A stretch of 64,000 nucleotides of DNA from NCBI RefSeq assembly GCF_030035675.1, contig NC_084485.1, positions 98,476,838 to 98,540,837 on the forward strand. The letters run 5' to 3'. Below, one piece after another: positions 32,867-44,937 of this stretch. The position numbers were made by a program, and so were the translations under genes. How positions within the stretch are numbered: the first letter of the stretch is position 1; each line of letters begins with the position of its first letter. The stretch is from Rhineura floridana. Taxonomy: Eukaryota; Chordata; Lepidosauria; Squamata; Rhineuridae. The notes beneath the pieces were generated by a model, which saw only the letters and a program-made list of their open reading frames with translations, was not told the origin of the DNA and ran no database searches.

Positions 32867-34641
32867 TATGTCTTGTCATGTTTTATTGGATGAGTTTCAG
32901 TTGGTTCAGCTTGAGGACGTGGACAAGGTGCTTGGACTGGTACGTGCAACCACTTCAGTACTGGATCCGTGCCCCTCTTGGCTTGTGAAAGCCAGCAGGG
33001 ATGGGACAGTTGCCAAGGAGGTGATAAATTCTTCTTTGCGAGAGGGAGTGGTCCCCAGCCGTCTGAAAGAGGCGGCGGTGAGACCACTCCTGAAGAAGCC
33101 TTCCTTGGACCCAGAAGATTTCAGCAGCTGCAGACCAGTAGCAAATGTCCCATTCCTGGGCAAGATCTTGGAACGAGTGGTTGCTGGCCAACTCCAGGCG
33201 CTATTGGATGAAACCGATTATCTAGATCCATTTCAGTTGGGCTTTAGGCCCGGTTTTGGCACCGAGACAGCCTTGGTCGCCCTGCATGATGACCTATGTC
33301 GGGAGAGAGACAGAGGGAGTGTAACTCTGTTGATTCTCCTTGACCTCTCAGCGGCTTTCGATACCATTGACCATGGTATCCTTCTGGAGAGGCTGGCAGA
33401 GCTGGGAGTTGGAGGTACTGCCTGGCAGTGGTTCCGCTCCTACTTGGTGGGCCGTCTCCAGAAGGTAGTGCTTGGGGAACACTGTTCGGCACCATGGGCT
33501 CTCCAATGTGGGGTCCCGCAGGGGTCGGTTCTGTCTCCCATGCTTTTTAACATCTATATGAAGCCGCTGGGGGCGGTCATCAGGAGTTTTGGAGTGCGTT
33601 GTCATCAGTATGCTGATGACACGCAGCTCTACTTCTCCTTTTCATCTTCTTCAGGTGAGGCTGTCGATGTGCTGAACCGTTGCCTGGCCGCGACAATGGA
33701 CTGGATGAGAGCTGACAAACTGAGGCTCAATCCTGACAAGACTGAGATGCTGTTGGTGAACGGTTTCTCTGATCGGACGATGGATATATACCCTATCCTG
33801 GATGGGGTTACACTCCCCCTAAAGGAGCAGGTTCGTAGCTTGGGAGTCATTCTAGACTCTTCCCTTTCACTTGAGGCTCAAGTAGCCTCGGTGGCTCGGA
33901 ATGCGTTCTACCAACTTCGGTTGGTAGCCCAGCTACGCCCGTATCTGAGTAAGGAGGACCTTACATCAGTTGTACACGCTCTGGTAACCTCACGTTTGGA
34001 TTACTGTAATGCGCTCTACGTTGGGCTGCCTTTGAAGACAGTCCGGAAGCTACAGCTAGTGCAAAATGCGGCGGCCAGACTGTTGACAAGGACCAAATGG
34101 TCCGAGCATATAACACCTGTTCTGGCCCGCTTGCACTGGCTACCAATATGCTTCCGGGCCAGATTCAAAGTGCTGGTATTGACTTATAAAGCCCTGTACG
34201 GCGCGGGACCACGATACCTGTCGGAACGCCTCTCCCGCTATGAACCGGCCCGTACACTATGTTCTGCTACGAAGGCCCTCCTCCAGGTTCCGACTCATAC
34301 TGAGGCCCGGAGGGTTGTGACAAGATCTAGGGCCTTCTCAGTGGTGGCCCCCAAATTGTGGAATAGTCTCCCCGAGGAGGTCCGCTTGGCGCCGACATTG
34401 TCATCCTTTCGGCGCCAAGTTAAAACCTTCCTCTTTCCCAAAGCATTTTAACGGTTGCCTTTTTAACTTAATATAATTTAATTAGATTTGAGATTCTTTA
34501 TTCTTATTGCACTGTATTGCTGTCTTATTATATCTTGTTGTATTTATTGTATTTTTCTGCTGTTCACCGCCCAGAGAGCTATTGCTAGTCGGGCGGTATA
34601 TAAGCTTAATAAATAATAATAATAATAATAATAATAATAGT
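32867..34641 (+). mobile_element. L2 LINE, 5' truncated, open RT frame
   Basis: From TTATTGGATGAGTTTCAG a single frame runs to the stop near 34451 without interruption. It holds [20 protein letters not shown] (motif A intact), [17 protein letters not shown], the [12 protein letters not shown] active site and a C-terminus ending FRRQVKTFLFPKAF. The APE domain is absent. The 3' UTR has ACCGCCCAGAGAGC and a TAA microsatellite tail (about 34609-34640). It lies about 660 bp upstream of the CYP2J TATA box and points away from the gene. Confidence 0.9.
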
Positions 34642-34930
34642 GAGGGGAATTGGAGTCTGGCATCATTAAGAAAGCCAGAGGCAGAGCTCTCTAGCACTAG
34701 ATGGTCTCACCAGTAGCAGAAAGAGTGGTGAGGCGGTGACACTCTCCTGACCTCCTGATAGCTGAGTCACTGCTAGGGCAGTGGGGAAGGTGGCATCACC
34801 AGAAGCACCAGATTGGCTCTGCTGGTGTGTTTGCACTACACCAACCTCCCCAGCCCCTCTCCCCTCTTCTGGTAGCAGCAGCGAGTGCCACCACCCCATC
34901 ACACCATCTGTACTGGTCTTAGCCAAGTCT
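34642..34930. other. Intergenic, nothing recognised
   Basis: GC-richer stretch with no identified repeat or exon. Confidence 0.4.
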
Positions 34931-35454
34931 GGCTGCAGTCCAATACACACTTACCTAGGAGTAAGACCCATTGAACCCAAAGGAGCTTACTTCTTGTTAA
35001 GGGTTAATTCCTCTGACACACTAAAGCACCTCCTTGAGGGCCATCCTTGAGAGTTATCTACTGTTTTGATTAAGCACCGCCATCTTACAACGGATGTCTA
35101 TATCCGCCATCTTAGTAATATAAGCTGTTCATGTACTATGGCCGGAAGCATGACTCAGGGAATACACTGGTGGAACCAGTTCAATGTAACACACTGTAAT
35201 ATTACCATATATGGAGTTCCTACTGTAAGCTTCCTGTAAGTTGTTTACTACTGAGGGGTATAAATATCGGGGGAACAAAACAGTCTGGGTCGACCGCACT
35301 CACTGTGAATTGCTGGTGTGAGTGCTTCCTTTTTAATAAACTATTTTTCAAAGTTTTTATCCTCAACTGCTGTTAGTGTCTTCTTTGGCCAGAGAGAGAA
35401 ACAAACATTATTTTCTCACAACACTTCTGAATAGACATGTTCTGGATTGCAGCC
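34931..35454. repeat. Palindromic repeat, TGCAATCCTA family, split by a solo LTR
   Basis: GGCTGCAGTCCAATACACAC at the left and ATGTTCTGGATTGCAGCC at the right are inverted ends of the family. Removing 34995-35428 (one LTR and one duplication copy) leaves a normal-sized unit of about 90 bp, so the repeat is older than the LTR. Confidence 0.75.
34995..35423 (+). mobile_element. Solo LTR of an endogenous retrovirus-like element (fossil)
   Basis: A 429-bp block begins TGTTAAGGG and ends CTCACAACA, with TG/CA termini. It is flanked by a 5-bp duplication CTTCT (34990-34994 and 35424-35428). It has TATAAAT at 35259 and AATAAA at 35335 on the plus strand, and two CCGCCATCTT motifs of YY1 type in the U3 part. 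No internal region is present, as expected after recombination between two LTRs. The perfect duplication suggests moderate age. Family unassigned. Confidence 0.82.
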
Positions 35455-35600
35455 TGAGTCTGGGTTGCATCTGGGTTGCATCAATCATGTTCATTCCACC
35501 GTTACTTTGACGTGCAATGCAGGTGAGAAGTGGAACAGCACATCAGGAGAGGTCAATGGCTGTAATGATCCAGTGTAAACTGGAAGCAGCTGTGTAAACC

Positions 35601-35740
35601 AGAGGTCCCCAACCTTTTTGGACCTGGGGGCACATTTGGAAATCAAAGAAACTGTTGTGGATACCACAAAATACCCATTTCACAGAAGAAAAAACTGGTG
35701 GTGCTCAGAATAAACCCCTTCCCCAAAAAACAGACAAAAC
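35601..35740. mobile_element. hAT-type MITE fragment
   Basis: AGAGGTCCCCAACCTTTTTGG with GGGGGCACATTTGGAA is a typical hAT (Charlie-like) terminus. The opposite end was not located. Confidence 0.5.
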
Positions 35741-35944
35741 ACCTACACATCATATGCATTGTTGGATTTTTTTACATTTTGAATTGTTTGTTGCCAAAGG
35801 GTTGATAGTTATGGTTATGGGAACATGTTGTCAGGGAGATTTTGCATCTGCTGGCCTGATGAGATTGTCCCAAGGAGGAACTAAAGTTTGCTTTTGAGTA
35901 TATAAGAACATTACAACTGAGATTAGCCTCCCAAATACTTCTGC

Positions 35945-36069
35945 TTATGGGTAATATTCAGATAAGCCCTACTCAGAGTAGACCCTTTGAAGTTAATAGA
36001 CATGGCAAACTTTGGATCATTAATTTCAGTGAGTCTGCTCTGAGTAGGACATAGTTGAATGCAACCCAA
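35945..36069. repeat. Palindromic repeat, AGAGTAGACC family
   Basis: AAGCCCTACTCAGAGTAGACC at the left and GAGTCTGCTCTGAGTAGGAC at the right are inverted copies. Uninterrupted relative of 6222-6500. Confidence 0.6.
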
Positions 36070-36171
36070 ACTTTTTAAATCAGAGTTTTAAAAGCTGCAC
36101 ACACCAGTACTGATGGAAAGGGGAGATGTCTCTTTGAGATGCATTCACTTCAGCCCTCCCAGTGAATGTGA

Positions 36172-36290
36172 GAAGTTGTTGGATTACACTTCCCATCATC
36201 CCTGGCCATTGGCTAAACTGGTTGTGGATGATGGGAGTTGTAGTCCAACAACATTTGAGGATGCAAAGTTGAAGGGCTCTGCCCTAAAGC
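36172..36290. mobile_element. Palindromic hAT-type MITE, ACTACAACTCCCAT family
   Basis: GTTGTTGGATTACACTTCCC and ATCATCCCTGGCCATTGGC, then the inverse ATGATGGGAGTTGTAGTCCA. Confidence 0.65.
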
Positions 36291-36702
36291 AAGGAGGAAG
36301 ATCAAGAAAGAAAAAATATTTCAGAGTCCTGATCCTTACATGTTAGGATATTTCATAGCTGAGGCTACAAGTTATTTCTATCTAAATCTCCCTGAAAATT
36401 GGGAAATTTTCTATTCTCTAAAGCCAGTAGTTCCAATGAATGGTTCATCTCATCTTGTTTGTATCCTTTTAACTTGATAGATTTACATTGGCACGTTAAA
36501 GCACCATTCATTCATTAGGAATGAAACAGAGCTACAAATGATCAGTTAGTCCTTAGCAATTCCTATGCTTAAATGTAAGATGTTGCAATAGAATGTGGAA
36601 AGGTTGCTGCCTTGTGGTTTAAGTTTGCAATTGCACAGTGATTCCCAAATTATTACTTTTAACTATTTTCATGGAAATCGGTATTGCTAACTCATTTTTG
36701 AT
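36291..36702. other. Intergenic, nothing recognised
   Basis: No exon or repeat recognised. Confidence 0.4.
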
Positions 36703-36891
36703 GAGAGCCAGTGTGGTGTAGTGGTTAAGGTGTTGGAGTATGACCTGTGAGACCGGGGTTCGAATCCCCACATAGCCATGAAGCTCACTTGGTGACCTTG
36801 GGCCAGTCACTGCCTCTCAGCCTCATGAAAACCCTATTCATAGGGTTGCCATAAGTCGGAATCAACTTGAAGGCAGTACATTTACATTTTT
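36703..36891 (+). mobile_element. tRNA-derived SINE (Sauria-type) with Bov-B-like tail
   Basis: The head has an A box in GTGGTGTAGTGGTTAAGG and a perfect B box GGTTCGAATCC. The body has TGACCTTGGGCCAGTCACT and the tail is GCCATAAGTCGGAATCAAC, the Bov-B-type 3' end that supplies the partner LINE's recognition. Flanks TAACTCATTTTTGA and TAACTCAGTTTTCA are a slightly decayed duplication. Not a tRNA gene: no cloverleaf-sized acceptor pairing. Confidence 0.85.
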
Positions 36892-37404
36892 AACTCAGTT
36901 TTCAGTTTGTAATCCGGTATGTCTATTAAATCACAATAAGAGTGATTTGGGGAAATAAGAAAACCTATGGAAAATTCACTGGCCACAATTCAACTCAGAG
37001 CTGTCTGCGTAAGCCCATTGATATTAGAACATTTATAAGCGCATTTACACTGTGTTAGGATTGGGGCCAACAGTACAGAACAGCAAGTTATGTTTATATA
37101 GCAAATGTTGGCTTAGCAAATGGCCAAAATCTTCAGCTTGCAATTCTAGTTTAAATCTAGTTTTCTTTAGTTTTTCTGCCATTAAAATGTGAAAATACAT
37201 GCCAACATACAATTGGTTTCATACAAGAAAAGGTGCATGTATGTTCATTCAGATATGCTGATGCAGTTAACATATTCAACTCTTTGCAAGATGTTTACAA
37301 AACATAATGTGTCTTGCAAAATATTCTAATTTTATAAACATATGCTTGAAGTTACCAGATCTGAACAGGGTAGTTTATAACAAATGCTATTGGAGATTGC
37401 TGAT

Positions 37405-37448
37405 TCATAGTCGCCATAAGTCATAATCAACTTGAAAGCACATAACTG
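37405..37448 (+). mobile_element. Sauria SINE/Bov-B tail fragment
   Basis: TCATAGTCGCCATAAGTCAT and AATCAACTTGAAAGCA match only the 3' tail of the SINE at 36703-36891. Confidence 0.55.
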
Positions 37449-37711
37449 ATACACAATCCAAAGTGTGTTGGCAAGCTTCACACAGTTGCTCAGGATAAAA
37501 ATCTTGTTGACTGCAGAATGTGCACCTACACAGCTTGAATGTTTGCACTCATATGCTGCATTTGAATGGGTACATCAGAGATGGGGCTAAGTAATAGATG
37601 GATGTGAAGCGCAGGAGTGCCCTCAGTCCCTCCAGATGTAAGGGCCAGATTGAGAAAAAGTATCCAATCTTGCTGTACAAGTGTACCAGTCAGGGAACCA
37701 TGACTTACTGC

Positions 37712-37947
37712 CAGGGCTGTGGAGTCGGTACGTCAAACCTTCGACTCCGATTCTATTTTTCTACTGTCTGACTCTGACTCCTTCATAAATGGCAAATGTA
37801 TATTAATTTATTAATATTAATAAATTATTAATATTACTATTAAAATATTGCTTTTATTTTGAAGCCAGAGTTGGAGTCAGTACATTTCTACCGACTCCGA
37901 CGCCACCCAAAATTGCTTCCGACTCTGACTCCAACTCCACAGCCCTG
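37712..37947. mobile_element. hAT MITE, 236 bp, with 8-bp target-site duplication
   Basis: Ends CAGGGCTGTGGAGTCGG and the inverse CCAACTCCACAGCCCTG. CTTACTGC flanks both sides exactly (37704-37711 and 37948-37955), the 8-bp duplication of hAT elements. The AT-rich centre has no coding. Confidence 0.88.
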
Positions 37948-37955
37948 CTTACTGC

Positions 37956-38723
37956 AACTCCTTGCTGAGTGCAGAATTGATAAGCCAGATTTGCCATTGC
38001 ATGATGTGTGAAATGGCCCATATGCTCCAAAATTTTAAGGGCGAGCCCAAGGCACTTGCTGCTTGAAGCATAGGAGCAAATTGTGCCCCTTCCCCAAGTC
38101 AAAGGGCATAGGCCCCAACGCCAGCCAAGCTGGTATTTTGACACCTGAGGCTGAAAACCCCACAACTATCTGTTTCCCCTCCCAGGCAATAAGGACAACA
38201 ATAACTTATAAAACAAACAATTTGCTGACCTTCCAATACAACCACGATCAGCTTCCAGTTTGTTTTAAAAAGTAATAGTAAAGCCACTAACTGAGATTAC
38301 TTTTAAAGTGGATTAGACAAATTCATGACAGGTAATTCTATCAAATGGCTACCAGTTATGATAGTGGTGGCTGGTAATATTTTAAAATATGAGGAACATT
38401 TGCTTCGTCAAAACTGACAAAACTCATAAAGCTAGAAATAATAGCACCATCATTTCCCTCCATTCCTCTGCATTGCAAATATTCTGAATGTAAGCTAGGG
38501 GAGGGGCTTGTTGAAACCGGATCTTCACAACTTTTCTGGAAATACTCTGAACAATACTCTGGCATTGCAAGTAGCTCAGATCAACAGCCCTGCTCCACCC
38601 AGCTTTTAATGAATGAATGCAGGGAAATGGTTAATACAGTGTTTGTTATAATACATGCACAAGGCATCCACAATATCTTTTCCCAACTCCCCAACTGACA
38701 GAATTAAATGCAAAATGATTAAG
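37956..38723. other. Intergenic, nothing recognised
   Basis: No exon or repeat recognised. Confidence 0.4.
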
Positions 38724-38850
38724 TAACAAATATATATTGATTATAGAAAGAGACTCACTGTAACAAATATATATTGATTATAGAAAGAGACTCACTGTTT
38801 GTTTGCTTGCTTGCTTGCTCTCTCTCTCTCTCACTCACACACACACACAA
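38724..38850. repeat. Exact 37-bp tandem duplication followed by TTGC, TC and AC microsatellites
   Basis: The unit starting TAACAAATATATATTGATTA and ending GAGACTCACTG occurs at 38724-38760 and again at 38761-38797 without a difference. Simple repeats of TTGC, then TC, then AC follow to about 38850. Confidence 0.9.
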
Positions 38851-39115
38851 GGACACATACAAAGAATATTAAACTAAACAAACAAAAAAGCTCCTCAAAG
38901 TAGTCAACATTCCCTGCTGGTTGACTAACTACCAATGAGGAGATCTGGTCTTCAGGGAGACAGCTCTGAGCATGCTCAGAATCAGGCAGAGGCTACCATA
39001 TAGGACTGTTCTTGAAGCAGGCCTGATACCTCCCTAATCTGCTGTTTTCCCTTGATTGTCCAACAGGAATGAAAATCTAAAGGCCAGGAACAAGACTTAG
39101 ACAGAAGGGACTCTC

Positions 39116-42100
39116 TTTTTTTTTATAATAATTTTTATTATTCAAATTTTTATAAAACAAAATACAAATACAAAAAATAAAAAATAAAAAGAAGAACTTG
39201 ATTTCCGATTTGTTACAGATCAGCTATAAGTATATAATATATATCAAACCTGTCTCCTGAAACATACAAAATTCACTTTTTCCCATAGTCTATCTTAATT
39301 AATTGTCAAATCCCATTGTCATCATTTCATTTTTTTCTTTCAACAAAAAGTCCAAAAGAGGCTTCCATTCCTTAAGAAATGTATCTGTCATTTTTTCTCT
39401 GATAAGGCATGTCAATTTGTCCATCTCAACTAAATCCATTAATTTCAATAGCCATTCTTCCATTGTTGGTATTGATTCCATTTTCCACTTTTGAGCATAT
39501 AATAATCTTGCTGCCGTGATCATATATAATATTATTCTTCCATATTTCTTTTCCTTTTGTTTATCCATAAAACCCAATAAAAAGAATTCTGGCTTTGACT
39601 GAATATTTATCTTTAAGATTTTTTGCATCATCCTACCTATCTGTGCCCAAAATAATTTTGCCTGTTTACACGACCACCACATATGATAAAAAGATCCTTC
39701 TTGTTGCTTACATTTCCAACATACATTAGAAACATTACTATACATTTTTGACAACTTTTCTGGAGTCATGTACCAACGATACATCATTTTATAAAAATTT
39801 TCTTTAAGATTATAGCATAATGTAAATTTCAAGCCTTTTTTCCACATATTTTCCCATTGATCCATTTGTATATTATAACCAAAATTTTTTGCCCACTTAA
39901 CCATACACTCTTTTACTTGTTCTTCTTCCATATCCATTTTCAATAAAAGTTTATACATTTTTGCAATTATACATTCATCATTTGTACACAAACCTATTTC
40001 AAATTCAGATTTATTTATTTCAAATCCATACATTTTCTTATCCATTTTGTATCTTTCTAACAATTGTAAATAGGCAAACCATTGAGAACTATATCCTTCC
40101 TTTATTAGTTGTTCTCTCTCTTTCATTATATATTCTCCATGCACATTTTCTAATAGTTCTTGGTAAGTTAACCATTTCTCTTTTCCAGCCATTTCTCTTC
40201 TATAAAATGCTTCTTGACTTGAAACACATAGTGGTATTTTCGAAAAAAGCCTTGTTTTGTATTTATTCCATATTTTCAACAAAGGACGTCTTATAAAATG
40301 ATTATTAAAATCCACATTAACTTTTACTTTGTCATACCATAGATATCCATGCCATCCCCACTTCAGGTTGTGGCCCTCCAAATCCAATAATCTTTTGTTT
40401 CTCAATACAATCCATTCCTTTATCCAGACTAAGCAACAAGCAGCAAAATAAAGTCTCAAATTTGGTAATCCCAGTCCTCCTCTTTCTTTGGCGTCTTGTA
40501 ATAATTTAAATTTAACTCTTGGTTTTTTCCCCTGCCAAACAAATTTAGAAATATCTTTTTGCCATTGTTTAAAAAGTAAATCAGAGGATATTACAGGTAT
40601 TGTTTGAAATAGAAACATCATTCTCGGCAATACATTCATTTTTATTACAGATATTCTACCCATTAATGACAACTGTAATTTATTCCATTTTAACAAACCT
40701 TTCTTAATTTCTGTCCATAATTTTTCATAATTATTATGAAACAACTTTGAATTTTTATTTGTCATAATGATACCTAAATATTTCACCTTTTCTATTTCTT
40801 CTCCATTAACTCTTTTTGATCTCTTAAAGATAAATTTTTCACCAACATCTTCGTTTTTTGATTATTGATCTTAAATCCTGTTAATGATCCAAATTCTTCT
40901 AGTTTATCCATCAATACTTTGATTCCTTTCAAGGGATTTTCTAATACAATTATCAAGTCGTCAGCAAAAGCTCTCAATTTATATTCCTCTTTTTTATCTT
41001 TATTCCCGAAATCCTTTTGTCTTGCCTTATGTCTCTAAGCAGCACTTCTAGAACCAAAATAAATAAAAGAGGGGACAATGGACATCCCTGTCTTGTACCC
41101 TTTTGTATTTCACATGAATCCATTAGATCCCCATTGACAATTATCTGTGCCTTCTGTGATGTATAAATCGATCTGATCCATTTTATAAAATTATCTCCAA
41201 AATCCATTTGCTCTAAAACCTTAAACATAAATTTCCAATTCAAATTATCAAATGCTTTCTCAGTGTCCAAAACAATCAAAGCAGCTTGTATGTCATTTCG
41301 TTGTTCTAGATATTCCAACACATTCAAAACATTCCTGACATTATCACGTAATTGTCTTTTAGGTAAAAACCCCGCTTGATCTTCCTGAATAAATTGTTGC
41401 AATATTATTTTCATTCTTTCAGCCAAAATCATTGTAAAAATTTTGTAATCATTATTCAATAAAGATATTGGCCGATAATTTTTTGTTTTGGTTAGATCCT
41501 GCTCCTCTTTAGGTATTAATGTTATATTGGCATTTTTCCAACTATCCGGTATCTTCCCCTCTTGTAAAATAGAGTTCATTGTATACTGTAAAGGTAATAA
41601 AAGTTCATCCTCCAAGCATTTGTAATACATAGCTGATAGTCCATCCGGTCCTGGCGCCTTTCCTAGTTTAATTTTACTTATAGCCTCAGATATTTCTCTT
41701 GATGTAATAGGACCATTAATAGCTTGTCTCTGAAAATCTGTAATTTTCAGCAAATTCTGTTTAGATATATAATCTTCTATTTTTTCAGAGGGAATTTCCT
41801 GACACTTGTACAAAGTTGAATAATATTGATGGAAAACCCTTTGGATTTTTACATTGTCTGTCAACATCTCATCTCCTTCTTGTATCTTTAAAATAAGATT
41901 TTTTTGTCATTCTTTTCTTAATTTATATGCTAACAATTTCCCCGGTTTATTTGCAAATTCAAAAGTCCTTTGTTTAGCAAAATTTAATTTCCTTTCAATT
42001 TCTCTAACTGTCAACATTGACACTTGTTTCTGTAACATTTTAATTTGATTTACAGTAGAAGCTTTAGTTGGATTCTTTTTCAATTCTTCCTCTTTTTGTT

Positions 42101-43350
42101 TTATTTCTTCCAAAATTAATTGCATTTTCTGTTGTTTCTTCTTTTTTAATTCAGAGTTACATTTAATAAAATATCCCCTCATAAATGCTTTACTTGTATC
42201 CCAAACAATATTTTCATCTGTTCCTTTATATAAATTGTGTTCAAAAAACTCTTTTAATTTCTTCTTACATTCCTGCACTATTTTATCATTCTGTAATAAA
42301 GATTCATTTAGTCTCCATCTAAATCCAAGATTTTTTTTTTTAAAGTCAGTATCACTGGATTGTGATCCAAAAAAGTTTTTGGTAGTACATCCATCTTGAA
42401 AATATCTTTCACTGAACTTTTAGACATCCAAATCATATCAATCCTCGAAAATGTTTTATGCCTTTCTGAAAAATAGGTAAATTCCTTTGCATTATTATTT
42501 ATATGTCTCCAAGCGTCCACCAATTCCAAATTTTCCATCAATTCAAAACAAATCTTCGGCAATTTGCCCTGTGTCTCTTTAATATTTTTCTCAGAAAGTC
42601 TATCCAGTTTTGGTGAAATTACCCCATTCCAATCACCCATGACACACCAATGATCATATACAAACTCTGATAATTTTTCCGTAAGTCCAGTATAAAACCT
42701 TGTTTTATCTTCATTGGGAGCATAAATGCCCACTATCAAAATTTTTGTACCCTGTATGGTAATTTCAACTCCCACAAATCTACCACTATCATCCAATAAT
42801 ATCAGTTTAGGAGACAATTGTGAATTAATATAAAGGACCACACCATTTTTTTTTTTGATCCTGCTGAAATAAATTCTTCACCCAAATTTTTACAGATTAA
42901 ATATTTGGAGTCTTTCTTCTTAATATGAGTTTCTTGTAAACAAATTATATCCAATTTTAATTTTTTCAAATAATGAAATACTTTCTCTTCTGCGCCGAAT
43001 TAGCTCCATTTATATTCCAAGTCAAATATTTGTAATCCATTTTTAAGCATGTATTTTGGAAAAGTCTGTACCTGTTGCTCCCTTTGATTCATCATCATCC
43101 TTTTCTTCTTCTACCTGTTTCTGTTGACTTTGTTTCCCAGGAATTGTATCCATGTCTTTGAGTTTATCTTCTTCCATATCTTTTGAAGCTTTTCTCAAGA
43201 AATCCCTTGCTTTTTGAACAGTATTTAATCGATACTTCTGTTGTCTGAATATAAAAATCACTCCCTCTGGAACATCCCATCTAAATTGAATTTTACATTG
43301 TTTAAGTTTTTCTGTGAAGAAAGCATATTCTTTTCTCTTTCGTAAAAGGG
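39116..43350 (-). mobile_element. L1 LINE, 4.2 kb, 5' truncated inside ORF1, perfect 15-bp target-site duplication
   Basis: ACAGAAGGGACTCTC flanks both ends (39101-39115 and 43351-43365). On the minus strand: the ORF1 C-terminus (IFIFRQQKYRLNTVQKARDF, ending about 43043), then ORF2 with endonuclease text (GVEITIQGTKILIVGIYAPN, VMGDWNGVI, LDHNPVILTL), RT ([64 protein letters not shown]) and a 495-residue C-terminal frame to 39299. ORF2 is broken by several frameshifts or stops (pieces at 42841, 42278, 41867, 40977 and 40786). A short A-tail lies at 39116-39124. The intact duplication argues for a fairly recent insertion. Confidence 0.95.
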
Positions 43351-43365
43351 ACAGAAGGGACTCTC

Positions 43366-44149
43366 AAGGAGGAGTTAACAAACATACCCTAAAGTATTTA
43401 TTTTCTCTCTGCCCTTCCCTAAATTTGTAACACGGACAAGTTTGTTTTTTGGGTGGAATTTAAAACAGAGATATCTAATGCAGCATTAAAGCCAGGCTCA
43501 GGAGCTCACTGTCTTTACCAAGGTAGTTCAGTTCAAGGAGAATCAGAACACAGGGACAAGCCACAGGTGAAAGGGGCCTGTTGTTATAGGCAAAGTCAAG
43601 TTTTTGTGTCTGGTATTCCTGAGGATCTCTAAAAGAAGGGTGAGACAAATCCAACAGGTTAAACATCATGCATGTAAATTGGCTGGATGGAGAAGGCGTG
43701 ACAGGGAAGATCCTTTCCCTTCCCCTGACCTGGCCCTCATGCCCTCTCCACCAGTGGGGGGGGGGAGTGACTGGTGCGATGCTCCTCTCCCGCTCAAATG
43801 CCCCACCTAGAAATGTAGCTGCCCCACCTAACAAGGAAGGCTGGCTACAGGGCTGCTGGCTGTGCTAGATAACCTTCATAACAACCTGTGGAATAGGAGC
43901 CTTCCTAGTATAGCTGACAAGCAGGCAATTCAAGGAGGGGTCTCTTTGCCGTAGCTGCACTTTTGGATTAGGATTGGCTGAGTGGTGCAGAGAGCTGATT
44001 GGCCAGAGAACAGGAGATTGACATAAATGCCTTCACAAGCTTGTGTAAGTTCAAGAAATGATAAAATTGTGTGTAGGACCTGAAAGAGTGTCCAGCTTTG
44101 ACATTTATTTGGAGGTGGGATGTTTTTCAAAATTGTTTTGATATTCTAA
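43366..44149. other. Intergenic, nothing recognised
   Basis: No exon or repeat recognised. Confidence 0.4.
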
Positions 44150-44402
44150 TTGGGAGGACTGTGCCCCAGTAGCCCTAGTAGATGAGCCTCCACTGGGTTA
44201 TGATGGCTACATGCAACTTCCAGGTTCAAATGGGGACCATGTCACTGAAGACCAGCTGCAGGAGATCACGCGTGGGAGAGTGCTATTGTGCTGGTGTCCT
44301 GCTTGTGGATTTCCCACAGGCATCTGGTTGGCTGCTGTGGGAAACGGATGCTAGACTAGATAGACCTTGGGTGTGATCCAGCAGAGCTCTTCTTACATTC
44401 AT
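44150..44402 (+). mobile_element. CR1-type LINE 3' end, TAAGAACATAAGAA family
   Basis: GGGTTATGATGGCTACATGC, TGGGAGAGTGCTATTGTGCT, GGCATCTGGTTGGCTGC and CTAGACTAGATAGACCTT with TCTTCTTACATTC are the tail of the family found in reverse at 23291-23605. Confidence 0.7.
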
Positions 44403-44718
44403 AAAATGAAGGCAATATACAAAATACATTGTTTCAAAGCTTCCTTTTTCTTTAAAAGTAGAGTTTGTGATTATGGCAGTTGTTTTTAATTTCAGTTCTG
44501 CTGAGCACCCTAACTGTTCTCTCTTGCTTCACCTTCCTCTTGATTTGCATCTGTTGGAACAGAATAATGTCCTTGCAAATATAGTGCATATGGGAAAGCC
44601 TGTGCTTGTTGAAAGGAGCTGAGGATAATCTGCAGGTGCTTTCTAGCAAGCTTGCTCTGACCCGCAGTAAGCTGTTTATATCTTAATTACCCCAAGGAAC
44701 ATCAGGAGCAGTTTAATC

Positions 44719-44937
44719 ATGGGCGGGCTGACAGCAACTCCTAGCGACAATACAATACAAGAAAATAAAATTAAGGAATGGGGAAAGGAGAATAAAAAGG
44801 AATGCAGAAATCTGGATGATGAAACACCAAAGCCACTGAACAACAACCCACTGAAAGAGGTTTGGAGATGCTCCTCTCCAGAGATAACAACTGAAGATAA
44901 AAGTCAGATTCCAACAGAAAGCTCAACCATTTTGTGA
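44719..44937 (+). CDS. Unrecognised 72-codon ORF, intergenic
   Basis: ATG in a fair start context opens a 72-residue frame, very polar (Lys, Glu, Asn), starting MGGLTATPSD and ending TESSTIL. No repeat family was recognised in it and no splice sites were assigned. It lies between CYP2J and C1orf87, where no human gene is known to me. It may be chance; I propose no function. Confidence 0.15.
   Translation: MGGLTATPSDNTIQENKIKEWGKENKKECRNLDDETPKPLNNNPLKEVWRCSSPEITTEDKSQIPTESSTIL

Noticed and set aside
36703-36775. A tRNA gene with good A and B boxes
   Set aside because: The acceptor and anticodon arms do not pair, and the sequence continues into a SINE body with a Bov-B-like tail. The same applies to 53917-53990.
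40792-43020. Separate genes for the adjoining minus-strand frames in 40.8-43.0 kb
   Set aside because: Their order and motifs are those of a single L1 ORF2 broken by frameshifts, bounded by one target-site duplication.
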